Under the pieces are notes generated by a model that searched no databases, was not told the DNA's origin, and was given only the letters and a program-made list of their open reading frames with translations. A stretch of 64,000 nucleotides of DNA from assembly GCF_018332695.1 (NCBI RefSeq), contig NZ_BOQN01000015.1, forward strand, positions 124,001-188,000, given 5' to 3'. The stretch comes from Paractinoplanes toevensis. Lineage in GTDB: Bacteria; Actinomycetota; Actinomycetes; Mycobacteriales; Micromonosporaceae. Shown piece after piece: positions 1-8,468 of the stretch. Every line of letters starts with the position of its first letter. Positions within the stretch are counted from its first letter, which is position 1. Position numbers and translations under genes: made by a program.

Positions 1-300
1 ACGCTGGCCCGGCACAACTGGGCGCTCGCGTCGGCGGCGCACACCCGCGCGGTCCGGCTCGCCGAGTGGTATGAGACGGATGCCGCGCTCGTGATGATCG
101 CCGAGGCCCGCCTGCACGCCGCGCTGATCGTCGGCCTGCTCACCCGCACCTATTTCCGCAACGCGGCCGACGCGGTGAAGCGCACCGGCGTCGCGGGCGC
201 CGACATCCAGGAGCTCGGCGCGGTGCTCAAGGAGCACGCCGAGGAGCTGGCCGCCCGCGGCCGCCCGGTCGACGGAGATCTGACCGCGCTGTTCGACTAG
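1..300 (+). CDS. C-terminal end of an unidentified protein (5' partial)
   Basis: The last 99 codons of a gene that begins before the window. The residues look largely helical, with a hydrophobic stretch (AALIVGLL) in the middle and a charged, Ala/Glu-rich end. I recognise no family, so no function is given. It converges on the VIT-family gene, and the two stop codons overlap inside CTAG at 297-300. The third-codon-position GC bias matches the neighbours, which supports a real gene. Confidence 0.7.
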   Translation, partial: TLARHNWALASAAHTRAVRLAEWYETDAALVMIAEARLHAALIVGLLTRTYFRNAADAVKRTGVAGADIQELGAVLKEHAEELAARGRPVDGDLTALFD

Positions 301-986
301 GCGATCAGGACCCCGATGCCGTAGGTGACGGCCGCGGCCAGGCCGCCCAGGACCAGCTGGCGCAGGCCGCTGAACCACCACGACTGGGCGGTGAACCGGG
401 CCACCAGCGCGCCGGCACCGAACAGCCCGAGGCCGCCCACCGCCAGCGCGAGCCACAGACTGTCGCTGCCGAACAGGTAGGTGAGCAGCGGAATCAGGGC
501 GCCGATCGAGAAGCAGACGAACGACGAACCGGCCGCCGTCCACGGGCTGGGCAGTTCGTCGGGAACGACGCCCAACTCCTCCTGCGCGTGCACCCGCAGC
601 GCCTGCTCGGGATTGTCCCGCAGCACCGCCGCCACCTGCTCGGCCAGCTGCACCGGCAGGCCCCGGGCGGTCCACGCGGACACCAGCTCGGCCGCCTCGC
701 CGTCCGGGTTGACCTCGAGTTCGTGGCGTTCCTTGGCCAGCTCGGCCTGCACCTGATCGTTCTGGCTGCGGACGCTCGTGTATTCACCGAGGCCCATCGA
801 GATCGCCCCGGCCACCAGGCCGGCCACACCGGTCAGGATCAGCGTGCGGTGCCCGGCCCCGCCGCCACCCACGCCCGCGATCAGCGCGATGTTGGTGACC
901 AGGCCGTCCATCGCGCCGAACGTCGCGGCCCGCAGCCAGCCGCCGGAGACGTCGGCGTGGTGATGCTCGGCCGGCAGGACCGTCAC
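297..986 (-). CDS. VIT family (CCC1/VIT1-like) iron/manganese transporter
   Basis: A 229-residue integral membrane protein of the VIT1/CCC1 family, which moves Fe2+ or Mn2+ across membranes. Visible are an N-terminal helix with the family-type [16 protein letters not shown] segment, a second helix ending [18 protein letters not shown], a charged cytoplasmic metal-binding region (residues about 70-140, rich in Glu, Gln and His), and three C-terminal helices (about 145-225). The start chosen is the GTG at 986, which overlaps the map stop codon in GTGA; this gives the normal family length, whereas longer versions run antiparallel through map. Translational coupling to map is likely. The metal is not predictable from sequence alone. 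Confidence 0.85.
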   Translation of the reverse strand: MTVLPAEHHHADVSGGWLRAATFGAMDGLVTNIALIAGVGGGGAGHRTLILTGVAGLVAGAISMGLGEYTSVRSQNDQVQAELAKERHELEVNPDGEAAELVSAWTARGLPVQLAEQVAAVLRDNPEQALRVHAQEELGVVPDELPSPWTAAGSSFVCFSIGALIPLLTYLFGSDSLWLALAVGGLGLFGAGALVARFTAQSWWFSGLRQLVLGGLAAAVTYGIGVLIA

Positions 987-1840
987 GGCAGGGTGAGGAT
1001 CTCGTAGCCGTCCTCGGTCACCACCAGGGTGTGCTCGAACTGGGCGGTCCACTTGCGGTCCTTGGTGACGACGGTCCAGCCGTCGGCCCACATGTCGTAC
1101 TCGTGGGTGCCCAGGGTGATCATCGGCTCGATGGTGAAGGTCATGCCCGGTTCCATCACCGTGTCGAGGCGCGGGTTGTCGTAGTGCGGGATATACAGGC
1201 CGGAGTGGAACGTCTCGCCGATGCCGTGGCCGGTGAAGTCGCGCACCACGCCATAGCCGAAGCGCCGGGCGTACGCCTCGATGACCCGGCCGATCGCGTT
1301 GATCGGGCGACCGGGGGCGACGGCGCGAATGCCGCGCATCATCGCCTCGTGGGTGCGCTCGACCAGCAGGCGCGCCTCCTCGCTCGGCTCGCCCACGCAG
1401 AACGTGGCGTCGGTGTCGCCGTGCACGCCGTTGAGATAGGCGGTGACGTCGACGTTGATGATGTCGCCGTCCTCGAGAACCGTCGAGTCGGGGATGCCGT
1501 GGCAGATCACCTCGTTGAGCGACGTGCAGCACGATTTCGGGAAGCCCTTGTAGCCCAGGGTCGACGGGTAGGCCCCGTGGTCACAGAGGAACTCGTGCAC
1601 CACCCGGTCGATCTCGTCGGTGGTGACGCCGGGCTTGCAGTGCTCGCCCGCGAGTTGGGTCGCCTGCGCCGCGATCCGCCCGGCGATTCGCATCTTCTCG
1701 ATGGTCTCGGGGGTCTGCACGTGGGAACCGCGCCACTCTTTCGGGCGCTTCTTGCCCACATACTCAGGACGGATGATCTGCGCCGGGACCGCCCGCCAGG
1801 GCGACTGCTTTCCCGGCACCAGTAGGGCGCGCACGGTCAT
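983..1840 (-). CDS. map: type I methionine aminopeptidase
   Basis: Removes the initiator methionine from nascent proteins; cytosolic dimetal hydrolase. The five metal ligands are visible in order: Asp in [10 protein letters not shown], Asp in GDTDATF, His in [12 protein letters not shown], Glu in FTIEPMI and Glu in QFEHTL. At 285 residues it carries an N-terminal extension of about 40 residues with Pro-rich sequence (PAQIIRPEY), as in the longer mycobacterial MetAP1c form. Its stop overlaps the start of the VIT gene by 4 nt, so the two are probably co-transcribed. The family assignment is firm. Confidence 0.97.
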   Translation of the reverse strand: MTVRALLVPGKQSPWRAVPAQIIRPEYVGKKRPKEWRGSHVQTPETIEKMRIAGRIAAQATQLAGEHCKPGVTTDEIDRVVHEFLCDHGAYPSTLGYKGFPKSCCTSLNEVICHGIPDSTVLEDGDIINVDVTAYLNGVHGDTDATFCVGEPSEEARLLVERTHEAMMRGIRAVAPGRPINAIGRVIEAYARRFGYGVVRDFTGHGIGETFHSGLYIPHYDNPRLDTVMEPGMTFTIEPMITLGTHEYDMWADGWTVVTKDRKWTAQFEHTLVVTEDGYEILTLP

Positions 1841-1955
1841 AGCCCCAGCCTATCGCCGTGGCACCGGCGGGCCGAGGTGGCGGCGGCCGCACGATAACGG
1901 CTCGGCTGAACCTGTTCGGGCGGTTCTTGCTGCCCTCGGGAGCCTGTGAAATCGT

Positions 1956-2273
1956 ATGTTCGTGGATCAAGAGGGGCCGGACCCCAACTTCTCGGCCGTC
2001 GTTGCGGTGGCCGACGGCCGGGCCACGGTGACCGTGGCCGGTGAGGTCGACATGTCGACCGCGGGCGCCATGCTCCGTGCCGCCCGCACGGAGGATGCCG
2101 CCGCCGCGACGCTCGACCTGCGGCAGGTCACGTTCTTCGACTCGGCGGCCATCCACGCGGTTCTCCAGCTCGCCGAGCAGTACGGCGACGGGCTCATCGT
2201 GCTGCCGTCGTCCCAGGTGCGGCGGGTGCTGGAGATCTCCGGCCTGGCCGGCCAGCCCTGGCTCAGCGAGTGA
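1956..2273 (+). CDS. STAS-domain anti-sigma factor antagonist
   Basis: A 105-residue single STAS domain, the SpoIIAA/RsbV type of protein that binds an anti-sigma kinase when unphosphorylated. The strand FSAVVAVADGRATVTVAGEVD and the loop-helix FFDSAAIHAVLQLAEQ are diagnostic; the Ser after Asp in FDSAA is at the usual phosphorylation position. It is divergent from map and converges on the large sensor kinase/phosphatase, the two 3' ends overlapping by 11 nt. That neighbour contains both an RsbW-like kinase domain and a PP2C phosphatase, so this protein is a plausible partner; this pairing is inference. Confidence 0.9.
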   Translation: MFVDQEGPDPNFSAVVAVADGRATVTVAGEVDMSTAGAMLRAARTEDAAAATLDLRQVTFFDSAAIHAVLQLAEQYGDGLIVLPSSQVRRVLEISGLAGQPWLSE

Positions 2274-5200
2274 GCGGACGCCGCAGCGTCACCGCGGTGC
2301 CCTGATCGCCGCGCGCCACCGACAGCTCGGTGAGCGCACCGATCAAGGCGAGGCCGCGGCCGCGGAAGCCGCCCGACGAAGCCGGCCGCCAGCGCCCGGT
2401 GTCGCGCACCGTCACCAGCACCGCGTCCTCGTCGATCGCCGCCTCCACGGTGATCTGCGGTTCGGCCGGGTCGACCGGGTGCTCGATCGCGTTGGCGGCG
2501 GCCTCGGAGACCGCCACGGTCAGGTCGAGCACGTCGGCCTCGAGCACGCCGTGCCCGGTGAGAAAGTCCTCGAGGCGGCGGCGCAGGATGCTGAGCCGGG
2601 TCGGGTCGGCGGGCAGCCGCAGCACGAACTCGCGCGGTTCGGTGGCCTGCAGCGCGAGCAGCGCGATGTCGTCCCGCCGGGTGCGCCGGGCCGCCCTCGA
2701 CAGCAGCGCGTCGAGCAGGTCCTCGACGTGGTCGGCCGGTTTCGCGGCATCCTCGATCAGCTGGTTCAGGCCGGTGTCGATGCCGACCCGGCGGTCCTCG
2801 ACCAAGCCGTCGGTGTAGAGCAGCAGCCGGCTTCCGGGGTCGAGGGAAGCCTCCATGGTCGGGTACTCGGCGACGGCGAGCGCACCGATCGGCGGGCCCA
2901 GCGCGGTGCGGTAGAGAAACTCGGCCGGCTGTCCGGGACGGATCAGCACCGGCGGCGGGTGGCCGGCCGACGAGTAGTGCAGCTGCCCGATCACCGGGTC
3001 GAACCGCACGCACACCACGGTGGCGAACTGGCGCCGGCCCAGGTTGTCGACCAGCCGGTTGAGCCGGGTGAGCGCCTCACCGCAGTCGAAACCCTCGAGG
3101 ATGTACGCCCGGAGCGCGTTGCGCAGCTGCCCCATCCCGGCCGCTGCCTGCACACCCTTGCCGACCACGTCACCGATCACCAGGAACAGCCGGTCGTCGG
3201 GGGCGGCTATCACGTCGTACCAGTCGCCGCCGACCTCGGCCTCGCTGCTGCCGGGCAGATAGCGGCTGGCCACCACGGTGCCGGGCACCCGGGGCAGCGA
3301 CGGCGGCAGCAGGCTGTGCTGCAGGGTGCTGGCGATGCGGTGCTCGGCCTCGTAGAGGCGGGCGTTCGCGAGCCGCAGCCCGATCAGCCGGGCCAACTGG
3401 GTGAGCAACTCCGGGTCGGGCGGACCGTCCGGACCGGACCAGACCCGCAGCTCGCCGAGCGGGGCGCCGGAGATGTCCGGCAGCGACATGACCTCGAGCC
3501 GGGCCCGCGGGTCGGCACCGCCGTCCACCTCGGCCCGGGCACCGGTGGCGGTCACCACCACCCGCCCGGCGCCGGTCATGGTCAGCACGTGGTGGGCGGC
3601 CACGTCGAGCACCTCGTCGATGGTCCGCACGGTGCTGACCGCGGTGAACGCGTCGACCAGGCCGCGCAGCCGGCTGATCACCTGCCGGCGGGCCCGGCCG
3701 AGGTCGAGGTTGGCCCGCACCCGGGCGGTGAGGTCCCGCGCCGTGAACGGCTTCACCAGGTAGTCGTCGGCGCCGGCGGCCAGGCCCGCGCCGGACGCCT
3801 CCTCGCCGGCCCGGGCGGACAGCACCACGATCGGTACGTCCCGGGTGCGGTCACCGGCGCGTAGTGCGGCGATCAGGCCGAAGCCGTCCAGGCCGGGCAT
3901 CATGACGTCGGTCAGCACCAGGTCGTACGCCTCGCGCTCGACCAGCTCCAGCGCGGCCAGGCCGTCCATCGCGGTGGACACGTCCCAGTGCGGGCGTAGC
4001 AGCCGGGCCACGTGGTCGCGCAGGTCGGCGTTGTCGTCGACGAGAAGGATGCGGCCACGCGTGCCGACGGGTTCCTCGGCCGGTTCCGAGTCGAGCAGCC
4101 AGGAGGACGTCTCCTCGAGGAACAGCCGGGGCGTGACGTCGGTGACGATCGGGGCGCCCTCCTCGCCGATCCGGTCGGCCGGCAGGTGAGTGGCCCCGAA
4201 GGGAATGCGCACGGTGAAGACGCTGCCGCGCCCCACCTCACTCTCCGTTTCCACCGAGCCGCCGTGCAGCTCGGCCAGTTCGCGCACCAGAGCCAGCCCG
4301 ATGCCGGTGCCCTCGTGCGAGCGGGACCAGGCGCCGGCCACCCGGTGGAAGCGGTCGAACAGCAGCGGCCGCTCGGCCGCGGACACCCCGACGCCGGTGT
4401 CCCGCACGGCCAGGACGGCCATGCCGGCCTCGGCGTAGACACGCAGGTCGATCCGGCCGGCGGGGGTGAACTTGATCGCGTTGGACAGCAGGTTCAGAAC
4501 GATCTTCTCCCACATCTCCCGGTCGACGTGGACCGGGAGAGGCAGCGGTTCGGCGGCCACCACCAGCTCGAGTCCGGCGCGCTCGGCAGCCGACCGGAAC
4601 GTGCTCGCCAGTCGCGCCGTGTAGTCGGCCAGATCCGTCGGACGGTAAACGGCCCGCATCCGCCCCGACTCCAGGCGGGAGAAGTCGAGGACCGTGTTGA
4701 CCAGCTTCAGCAGGCGCAGGCCGTTGCGCTGCATCGGCAGCAGCCGCTCCCGCTCGGCGGCCGGCACGTCCGGATCGTCGAGCAGGTCCTCCAGCGGACC
4801 GAGGATCAGGGTCAGCGGAGTGCGGAACTCATGGCTCACATTGGCGAAGAAATTGGTCTTGGCCTGGTCGAGCGCGGCCAGCTCGGCGGCCCGCGCCCGC
4901 TCCTGCGCGTAGGCGCGCACGTTCGCCACCGCGCGCGAGATCTGGGCGGCCGCCAACTCCAGGAAGTCGCGATAACCGCGGTCGAGCGCGAGGTAACGGC
5001 TCACCCCCACGATCAGCGCGCCGGCCGCCGCCGCACCGATCCCGACCGGCAGGACCAGCGCCTCGTCCGCCGCGGTCGGCGGCGGGTCGGTGATCTCACC
5101 CAGCACCACCGTGCCGCTGGCCGATGTCGCCGGCACCTCGTCCGGGTCCAGCATCAACCGGGCGAACGGCACGTCGGCCGCATTTTCCCGGAACACCTCG

Positions 5201-5799
5201 GCCACCTCGGCGATCAGCGCGGCCTCGTCCGGCGAATCGGCCAGTCGCAGGCCGAGAGCGCTGAGCGTGCGGGTGCGGCGCTCGCCGAACAACCGGAACG
5301 TGGTGTCCGTGACGATGCAGAAGATGCCGGTGACCTCGCCGTCCGCCCCGCGGATCGGGTCGTAGGAGATGTCGAAGTAGGTCTCTTCGAGAAACCCGTG
5401 CCGCTCCAGCAGGAACGGGTGGTCCGGGCTGAGGTAGGAGGTGTCGTTCTCGCGGACCCCGTCGAACAGCTCGTGCAGCAGCGTCCAGGTCTCGTTCCAC
5501 ATCGTGCGGCCGGGAACGCCGAGGTTGCCCGGATGCTTGTCGCCCAGTGCGGGGATGTAGGCGTCGTTGTAGAGCGCGCAGTACTCCGGACCGAAGAAGA
5601 TGGCGATCTGGGCACGCGAGGCGAGCATCGTGGCGACCGCATCGACCAGTTCCTCGGGCCAGCCCACCGGTGGTCCGAGCGGACTGGCCGACCAGTCCAG
5701 CTCCAGCATCCGCCGGCCCATCTCGCCGCCACGCTCGAACGCGGTGCGCAACCGGCGCGGCAATTCACCGGCGGGGGCGCTCGGAGTTTCCGCGCCCAT
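2263..5799 (-). CDS. hybrid sensor histidine kinase / receiver / SpoIIE phosphatase / RsbW-like ATPase
   Basis: A 1178-residue regulator with many domains: PAS-like sensor (about 30-170), GAF (175-310), HisKA with phospho-acceptor His about 323 (SHEFRTPL), HATPase_c with N box NLLSNAIKF and GTGIGLALV, receiver with Asp about 631 (LTDVMMPG) and Lys in VKPF, a second GAF, SpoIIE-type PP2C phosphatase from about 830 (GDWYDVI, GDVVGKG, YTDGLVED) and a C-terminal RsbW-like HATPase (SEAAANAIEHP, RGRGLALI). The start at 5799 has GGGAGG 4 nt upstream; an upstream in-frame start would add 17 residues. No membrane segment is seen, so it is cytosolic. It likely couples a two-component input to a partner-switching output, perhaps through the adjacent STAS protein. 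Confidence 0.93.
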   Translation of the reverse strand: MGAETPSAPAGELPRRLRTAFERGGEMGRRMLELDWSASPLGPPVGWPEELVDAVATMLASRAQIAIFFGPEYCALYNDAYIPALGDKHPGNLGVPGRTMWNETWTLLHELFDGVRENDTSYLSPDHPFLLERHGFLEETYFDISYDPIRGADGEVTGIFCIVTDTTFRLFGERRTRTLSALGLRLADSPDEAALIAEVAEVFRENAADVPFARLMLDPDEVPATSASGTVVLGEITDPPPTAADEALVLPVGIGAAAAGALIVGVSRYLALDRGYRDFLELAAAQISRAVANVRAYAQERARAAELAALDQAKTNFFANVSHEFRTPLTLILGPLEDLLDDPDVPAAERERLLPMQRNGLRLLKLVNTVLDFSRLESGRMRAVYRPTDLADYTARLASTFRSAAERAGLELVVAAEPLPLPVHVDREMWEKIVLNLLSNAIKFTPAGRIDLRVYAEAGMAVLAVRDTGVGVSAAERPLLFDRFHRVAGAWSRSHEGTGIGLALVRELAELHGGSVETESEVGRGSVFTVRIPFGATHLPADRIGEEGAPIVTDVTPRLFLEETSSWLLDSEPAEEPVGTRGRILLVDDNADLRDHVARLLRPHWDVSTAMDGLAALELVEREAYDLVLTDVMMPGLDGFGLIAALRAGDRTRDVPIVVLSARAGEEASGAGLAAGADDYLVKPFTARDLTARVRANLDLGRARRQVISRLRGLVDAFTAVSTVRTIDEVLDVAAHHVLTMTGAGRVVVTATGARAEVDGGADPRARLEVMSLPDISGAPLGELRVWSGPDGPPDPELLTQLARLIGLRLANARLYEAEHRIASTLQHSLLPPSLPRVPGTVVASRYLPGSSEAEVGGDWYDVIAAPDDRLFLVIGDVVGKGVQAAAGMGQLRNALRAYILEGFDCGEALTRLNRLVDNLGRRQFATVVCVRFDPVIGQLHYSSAGHPPPVLIRPGQPAEFLYRTALGPPIGALAVAEYPTMEASLDPGSRLLLYTDGLVEDRRVGIDTGLNQLIEDAAKPADHVEDLLDALLSRAARRTRRDDIALLALQATEPREFVLRLPADPTRLSILRRRLEDFLTGHGVLEADVLDLTVAVSEAAANAIEHPVDPAEPQITVEAAIDEDAVLVTVRDTGRWRPASSGGFRGRGLALIGALTELSVARGDQGTAVTLRRPLTR

Positions 5800-5991
5800 C
5801 GATCCTCCCGCAAAATCAAACCGGCCACGGCGGACCGGCACGGTCTGCACCGTAACACCGGCTCGCCCGACGAAAAGAAACCCTTTCGAGTACGCGCCGG
5901 GCCGTCCCCGACCGCAACGATGGCCGCACCGCCGAGGCGGTCGGCAAGCGGTCCGTCACGGCCGTCGCGGGCCGCCGGGCGAAGGCGTTGC

Positions 5992-6741
5992 CTAACCCGC
6001 GAACGCGTGCCGGCGCAGACCCGAGCGCTCGGTCGCGGCCTCCACCAGGGCGCCGAAGACCCGCAGGTCGGACGTGCGTTCGGGGTGCCACTGCACGCCG
6101 AAGGCGAACGCGTGCTGCGAGCTCTCGATGATCTCCACGACTCGGTCGTCCGGGCACCAGCCGACCGCGGTGAACTTGCCCGGGTCGTCGACCGCCTGGT
6201 GGTGGAACGAGTTCACCACCAGGTGCGAGCCGAGCAGTTCGTGGGCCCGGGACTCCGCCGCAACCACCACGTCGTGCCGGCCGTAGGCGGAGGCGTCGGC
6301 GGCCAGCGGGTCGGTGCCCGCGGCGGCCCGGTGCCGCTCGTGCCCGATCAGGTCGGGCAGGTGCTGGTGCAGGGTGCCGCCGCCGGCCACGGCCATCACC
6401 TGCATGCCCCGGCACACGCCGAGCACCGGCAGGTCGAGGTCGAGCGCGGCGCGCATCAGCATCATCTCGGACTCGTCGCGGACGGCGTCGACGTCGGTCT
6501 CCGGGTGCCGCTCGGCGCCCCAATACGCCGGGTCGACGTCACCACCGCCGGAGAAGACGATCCCGTCCAACGACTCCAGCACATCGATGTCCGGCTCGTC
6601 CGGGGTGATCAGCACGGCCCGGCCGCCGGTCGCGTGCACGGCCCGCACGTACGTCATCGGGAGCATTCCCGCCATCACTTCGTTGTTGCCGTACTGCACC
6701 TGCTGGGCGTACGCGGTCATGCCGATAAGGGGCCTGCGCAT
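5992..6741 (-). CDS. gamma-glutamyl-gamma-aminobutyrate hydrolase family protein (PuuD-like), copy 1
   Basis: A class I glutamine-amidotransferase-fold hydrolase of the peptidase C26 family, 249 residues, which cleaves gamma-glutamyl amides to free glutamate. The nucleophile elbow GVCRGMQVMAV holds the catalytic Cys, and QWHPE near the C terminus supplies His and Glu. The oxyanion Gly and the HQHLPDLIGHERHR region are as in PuuD. It follows the second copy with a 49-nt gap and has GAGGAGG 10 nt before its ATG. Being the last gene of the leftward gamma-glutamylation locus, it probably performs the final deglutamylation step. Confidence 0.88.
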   Translation of the reverse strand: MRRPLIGMTAYAQQVQYGNNEVMAGMLPMTYVRAVHATGGRAVLITPDEPDIDVLESLDGIVFSGGGDVDPAYWGAERHPETDVDAVRDESEMMLMRAALDLDLPVLGVCRGMQVMAVAGGGTLHQHLPDLIGHERHRAAAGTDPLAADASAYGRHDVVVAAESRAHELLGSHLVVNSFHHQAVDDPGKFTAVGWCPDDRVVEIIESSQHAFAFGVQWHPERTSDLRVFGALVEAATERSGLRRHAFAG

Positions 6742-6790
6742 GCGGTGGGTTCCTCCTCTTCCCGGTTCTTCGGCAGCGGTGTGCCGGCGC

Positions 6791-7474
6791 TCAGCCGGCT
6801 GCTTCGACCAACGCGCCGAACAGGCGGTGGTCGCGGATCACCTCCGGATGCCACTGGACGCCGAGCACGAACCGGCGGTCCTGGTCCTCGATGGCCTCGG
6901 CCAGGCCGTCCTCGGTGCGACCGGTGACGGTCAGCGTGCCGGCATCGGCGACACCCTGGTGGTGGTAGCAGTGGATGGCGACGTCGTCGCCCATCAGCTT
7001 GGCGATCATGCTGCCGCCCTCGAAGCGGGCCTCGTGCTCGCCGTAGACACCCGGGGCCGGCCGGTGCCGCTCGTGACCGAGCGCATCGGGCAGGTGCTGG
7101 TGCAGGGTGCCACCGGCGGCGACGGCCAGCACCTGCATGCCCCGGCAGACGCCGAGGATCGGCAGATCGATCGCCAGCGCGTGCCGGACCAGCAAGAACT
7201 CGCCGGCATCGCGCTCCGGGCGGGACTCGGTGAGAGGCTCCGGCTCGGCGCCGTAACGGCCCGGTTCGACATCGGGGCCGCCGGCCAGCAGCAGTCCGTC
7301 GAGGACGCGCAGCACATCGGGGTCGCGATCGTCGGGCGGGATGATCACCGCGCGTCCGCCGGCCTGCTCGACGGCGGCCACGTAGTCGTTCGGGATCAGC
7401 GCCGTGGGCAGGTCATGCCAGACACCCCAGGTGGCAGGCACCACGTACGAGGTGATGCCGATGATCGGGCGCAT
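6791..7474 (-). CDS. gamma-glutamyl-gamma-aminobutyrate hydrolase family protein (PuuD-like), copy 2
   Basis: A 227-residue paralogue of the downstream gene, with the same catalytic elbow (GVCRGMQVLAV), the HQHLPDALGHERHRP segment and the His-Glu pair in LGVQWHPE. The two copies clearly arose by duplication but differ substantially, for example in the substrate-side loops, so they may handle different gamma-glutamyl products or form a heteromer. It starts a separate small unit: 229 nt and a strong hairpin (7545-7580) separate it from the SDR gene upstream. Confidence 0.87.
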   Translation of the reverse strand: MRPIIGITSYVVPATWGVWHDLPTALIPNDYVAAVEQAGGRAVIIPPDDRDPDVLRVLDGLLLAGGPDVEPGRYGAEPEPLTESRPERDAGEFLLVRHALAIDLPILGVCRGMQVLAVAAGGTLHQHLPDALGHERHRPAPGVYGEHEARFEGGSMIAKLMGDDVAIHCYHHQGVADAGTLTVTGRTEDGLAEAIEDQDRRFVLGVQWHPEVIRDHRLFGALVEAAG

Positions 7475-7544
7475 CGCTCCACCGTAGTCAGATCGTGTTT
7501 CGTTCGGGCTCGTTCGACCGGGCGATCTCAGCCGGAGATTTGGT

Positions 7545-7580
7545 GCGCGGCGTCACCTCGAGAGGGAGGTGACGCCGCGC
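7545..7580 (-). terminator. 15-bp perfect hairpin after the SDR gene
   Basis: GCGCGGCGTCACCTC at 7545-7559 pairs perfectly with 7566-7580 across a 6-nt loop. It lies 120 nt beyond the stop of the leftward SDR gene and before PuuD copy 2. There is no T tract, so if it terminates transcription it does so in the U-less way proposed for actinobacteria; an mRNA-protecting or protein-binding role is also possible. Confidence 0.6.
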
Positions 7581-7703
7581 CCGGGCCCATCTGTCCCACC
7601 GACACAGGGATCTGTGGCCTGCACCAGCGGGGATTCGACCCCTGCGCCCGATCTCTGTCGGACGTATCACAGATCGTTCCCCGGGGGCAGGCGTGTTAAA
7701 ACA

Positions 7704-8468
7704 TCACAGCGGAGTTACATATGCGCCGGTGATGCCGCCGTCGACGACGAACTGCGACGCCGTCATGAAGGAGGCGTCGTCGCTGGCGAGGAACGCAACG
7801 GCCGCCGCGATCTCGGCGGGCTCGGCGAACCGGCCCATCGGGACGTGCACGAGCCGGCGGGCGGCCCGCTCCGGATCCTTCGCGAAAAGATCCATCAGCA
7901 GTGGGGTCGCCACCGGCCCGGGGCAGAGCGCGTTGATCCGGATGCCCTCGCGGGCGAACTGCACGCCGAGCTCCCGGGTCATCGCGAGCACCCCGCCCTT
8001 GCTCGCCGTGTAGGCGATCTGCGAGGTGGCCGCGCCGAGCAGGGCCACGAACGAGGCCGTGTTGATGATCGAGCCCTTGCCCTGCCGCTGCATGTGCGGG
8101 ATCGCGTACTTGCAGCAGAAGAAGACGCTGGTCGTGTTGACCCGGATGACCCGCTCCCACGCGTCGATCCCGGTGACCAGGATCGAGTCGTCGTCGGGCG
8201 GTGAGATGCCGGCGTTGTTGAAGGCGATGTCGACCCGCCCGTGCCGCTCGGCGACCCCGTCGAACAGCGCCTTGACCTGCTCCTCGTCGCTGACATCGCA
8301 GGCCACGAACTCGCCGCCGGTCTCCTCCGCGGCCGCCTTGCCGGCGTCGGGGGAAATGTCCACCGCGACGACCTTCGCACCCTCCGCGGCGAACCGCCGA
8401 GCGGTGGCCAGCCCGATTCCGCTGCCGGCACCGGTGATGACGGCGACGCGATCCTGCAGACGCTCCAC
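7704..8468 (-). CDS. short-chain dehydrogenase/reductase (SDR)
   Basis: A 254-residue classical SDR using NAD(P)+. It shows the cofactor motif TGAGSGIG at the N terminus, Asp in AVDISPD (NAD preference), NNAG in the fourth strand, and the Tyr-x-x-x-Lys pair in YTASKGG. The GTG start directly follows the TAA of the aldehyde dehydrogenase gene, so translation is coupled. In this locus it could oxidise an alcohol group, for instance gamma-glutamyl-ethanolamide to the aldehyde used by the neighbour; this role is inference. Annotated relatives often carry generic names such as glucose 1-dehydrogenase. Confidence 0.92.
   Translation of the reverse strand: MERLQDRVAVITGAGSGIGLATARRFAAEGAKVVAVDISPDAGKAAAEETGGEFVACDVSDEEQVKALFDGVAERHGRVDIAFNNAGISPPDDDSILVTGIDAWERVIRVNTTSVFFCCKYAIPHMQRQGKGSIINTASFVALLGAATSQIAYTASKGGVLAMTRELGVQFAREGIRINALCPGPVATPLLMDLFAKDPERAARRLVHVPMGRFAEPAEIAAAVAFLASDDASFMTASQFVVDGGITGAYVTPL

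Noticed and set aside
4012-6927. A 971-codon plus-strand open frame opposite the sensor kinase
   Set aside because: Shadow of the real gene; composition and lack of motifs show it is not coding.
7626-7646. A tRNA-like T arm (GGGGATTCGACCCC)
   Set aside because: No acceptor stem, anticodon arm or D arm can be paired around it, and the T-loop closing pair is wrong; it is part of a larger inverted repeat.
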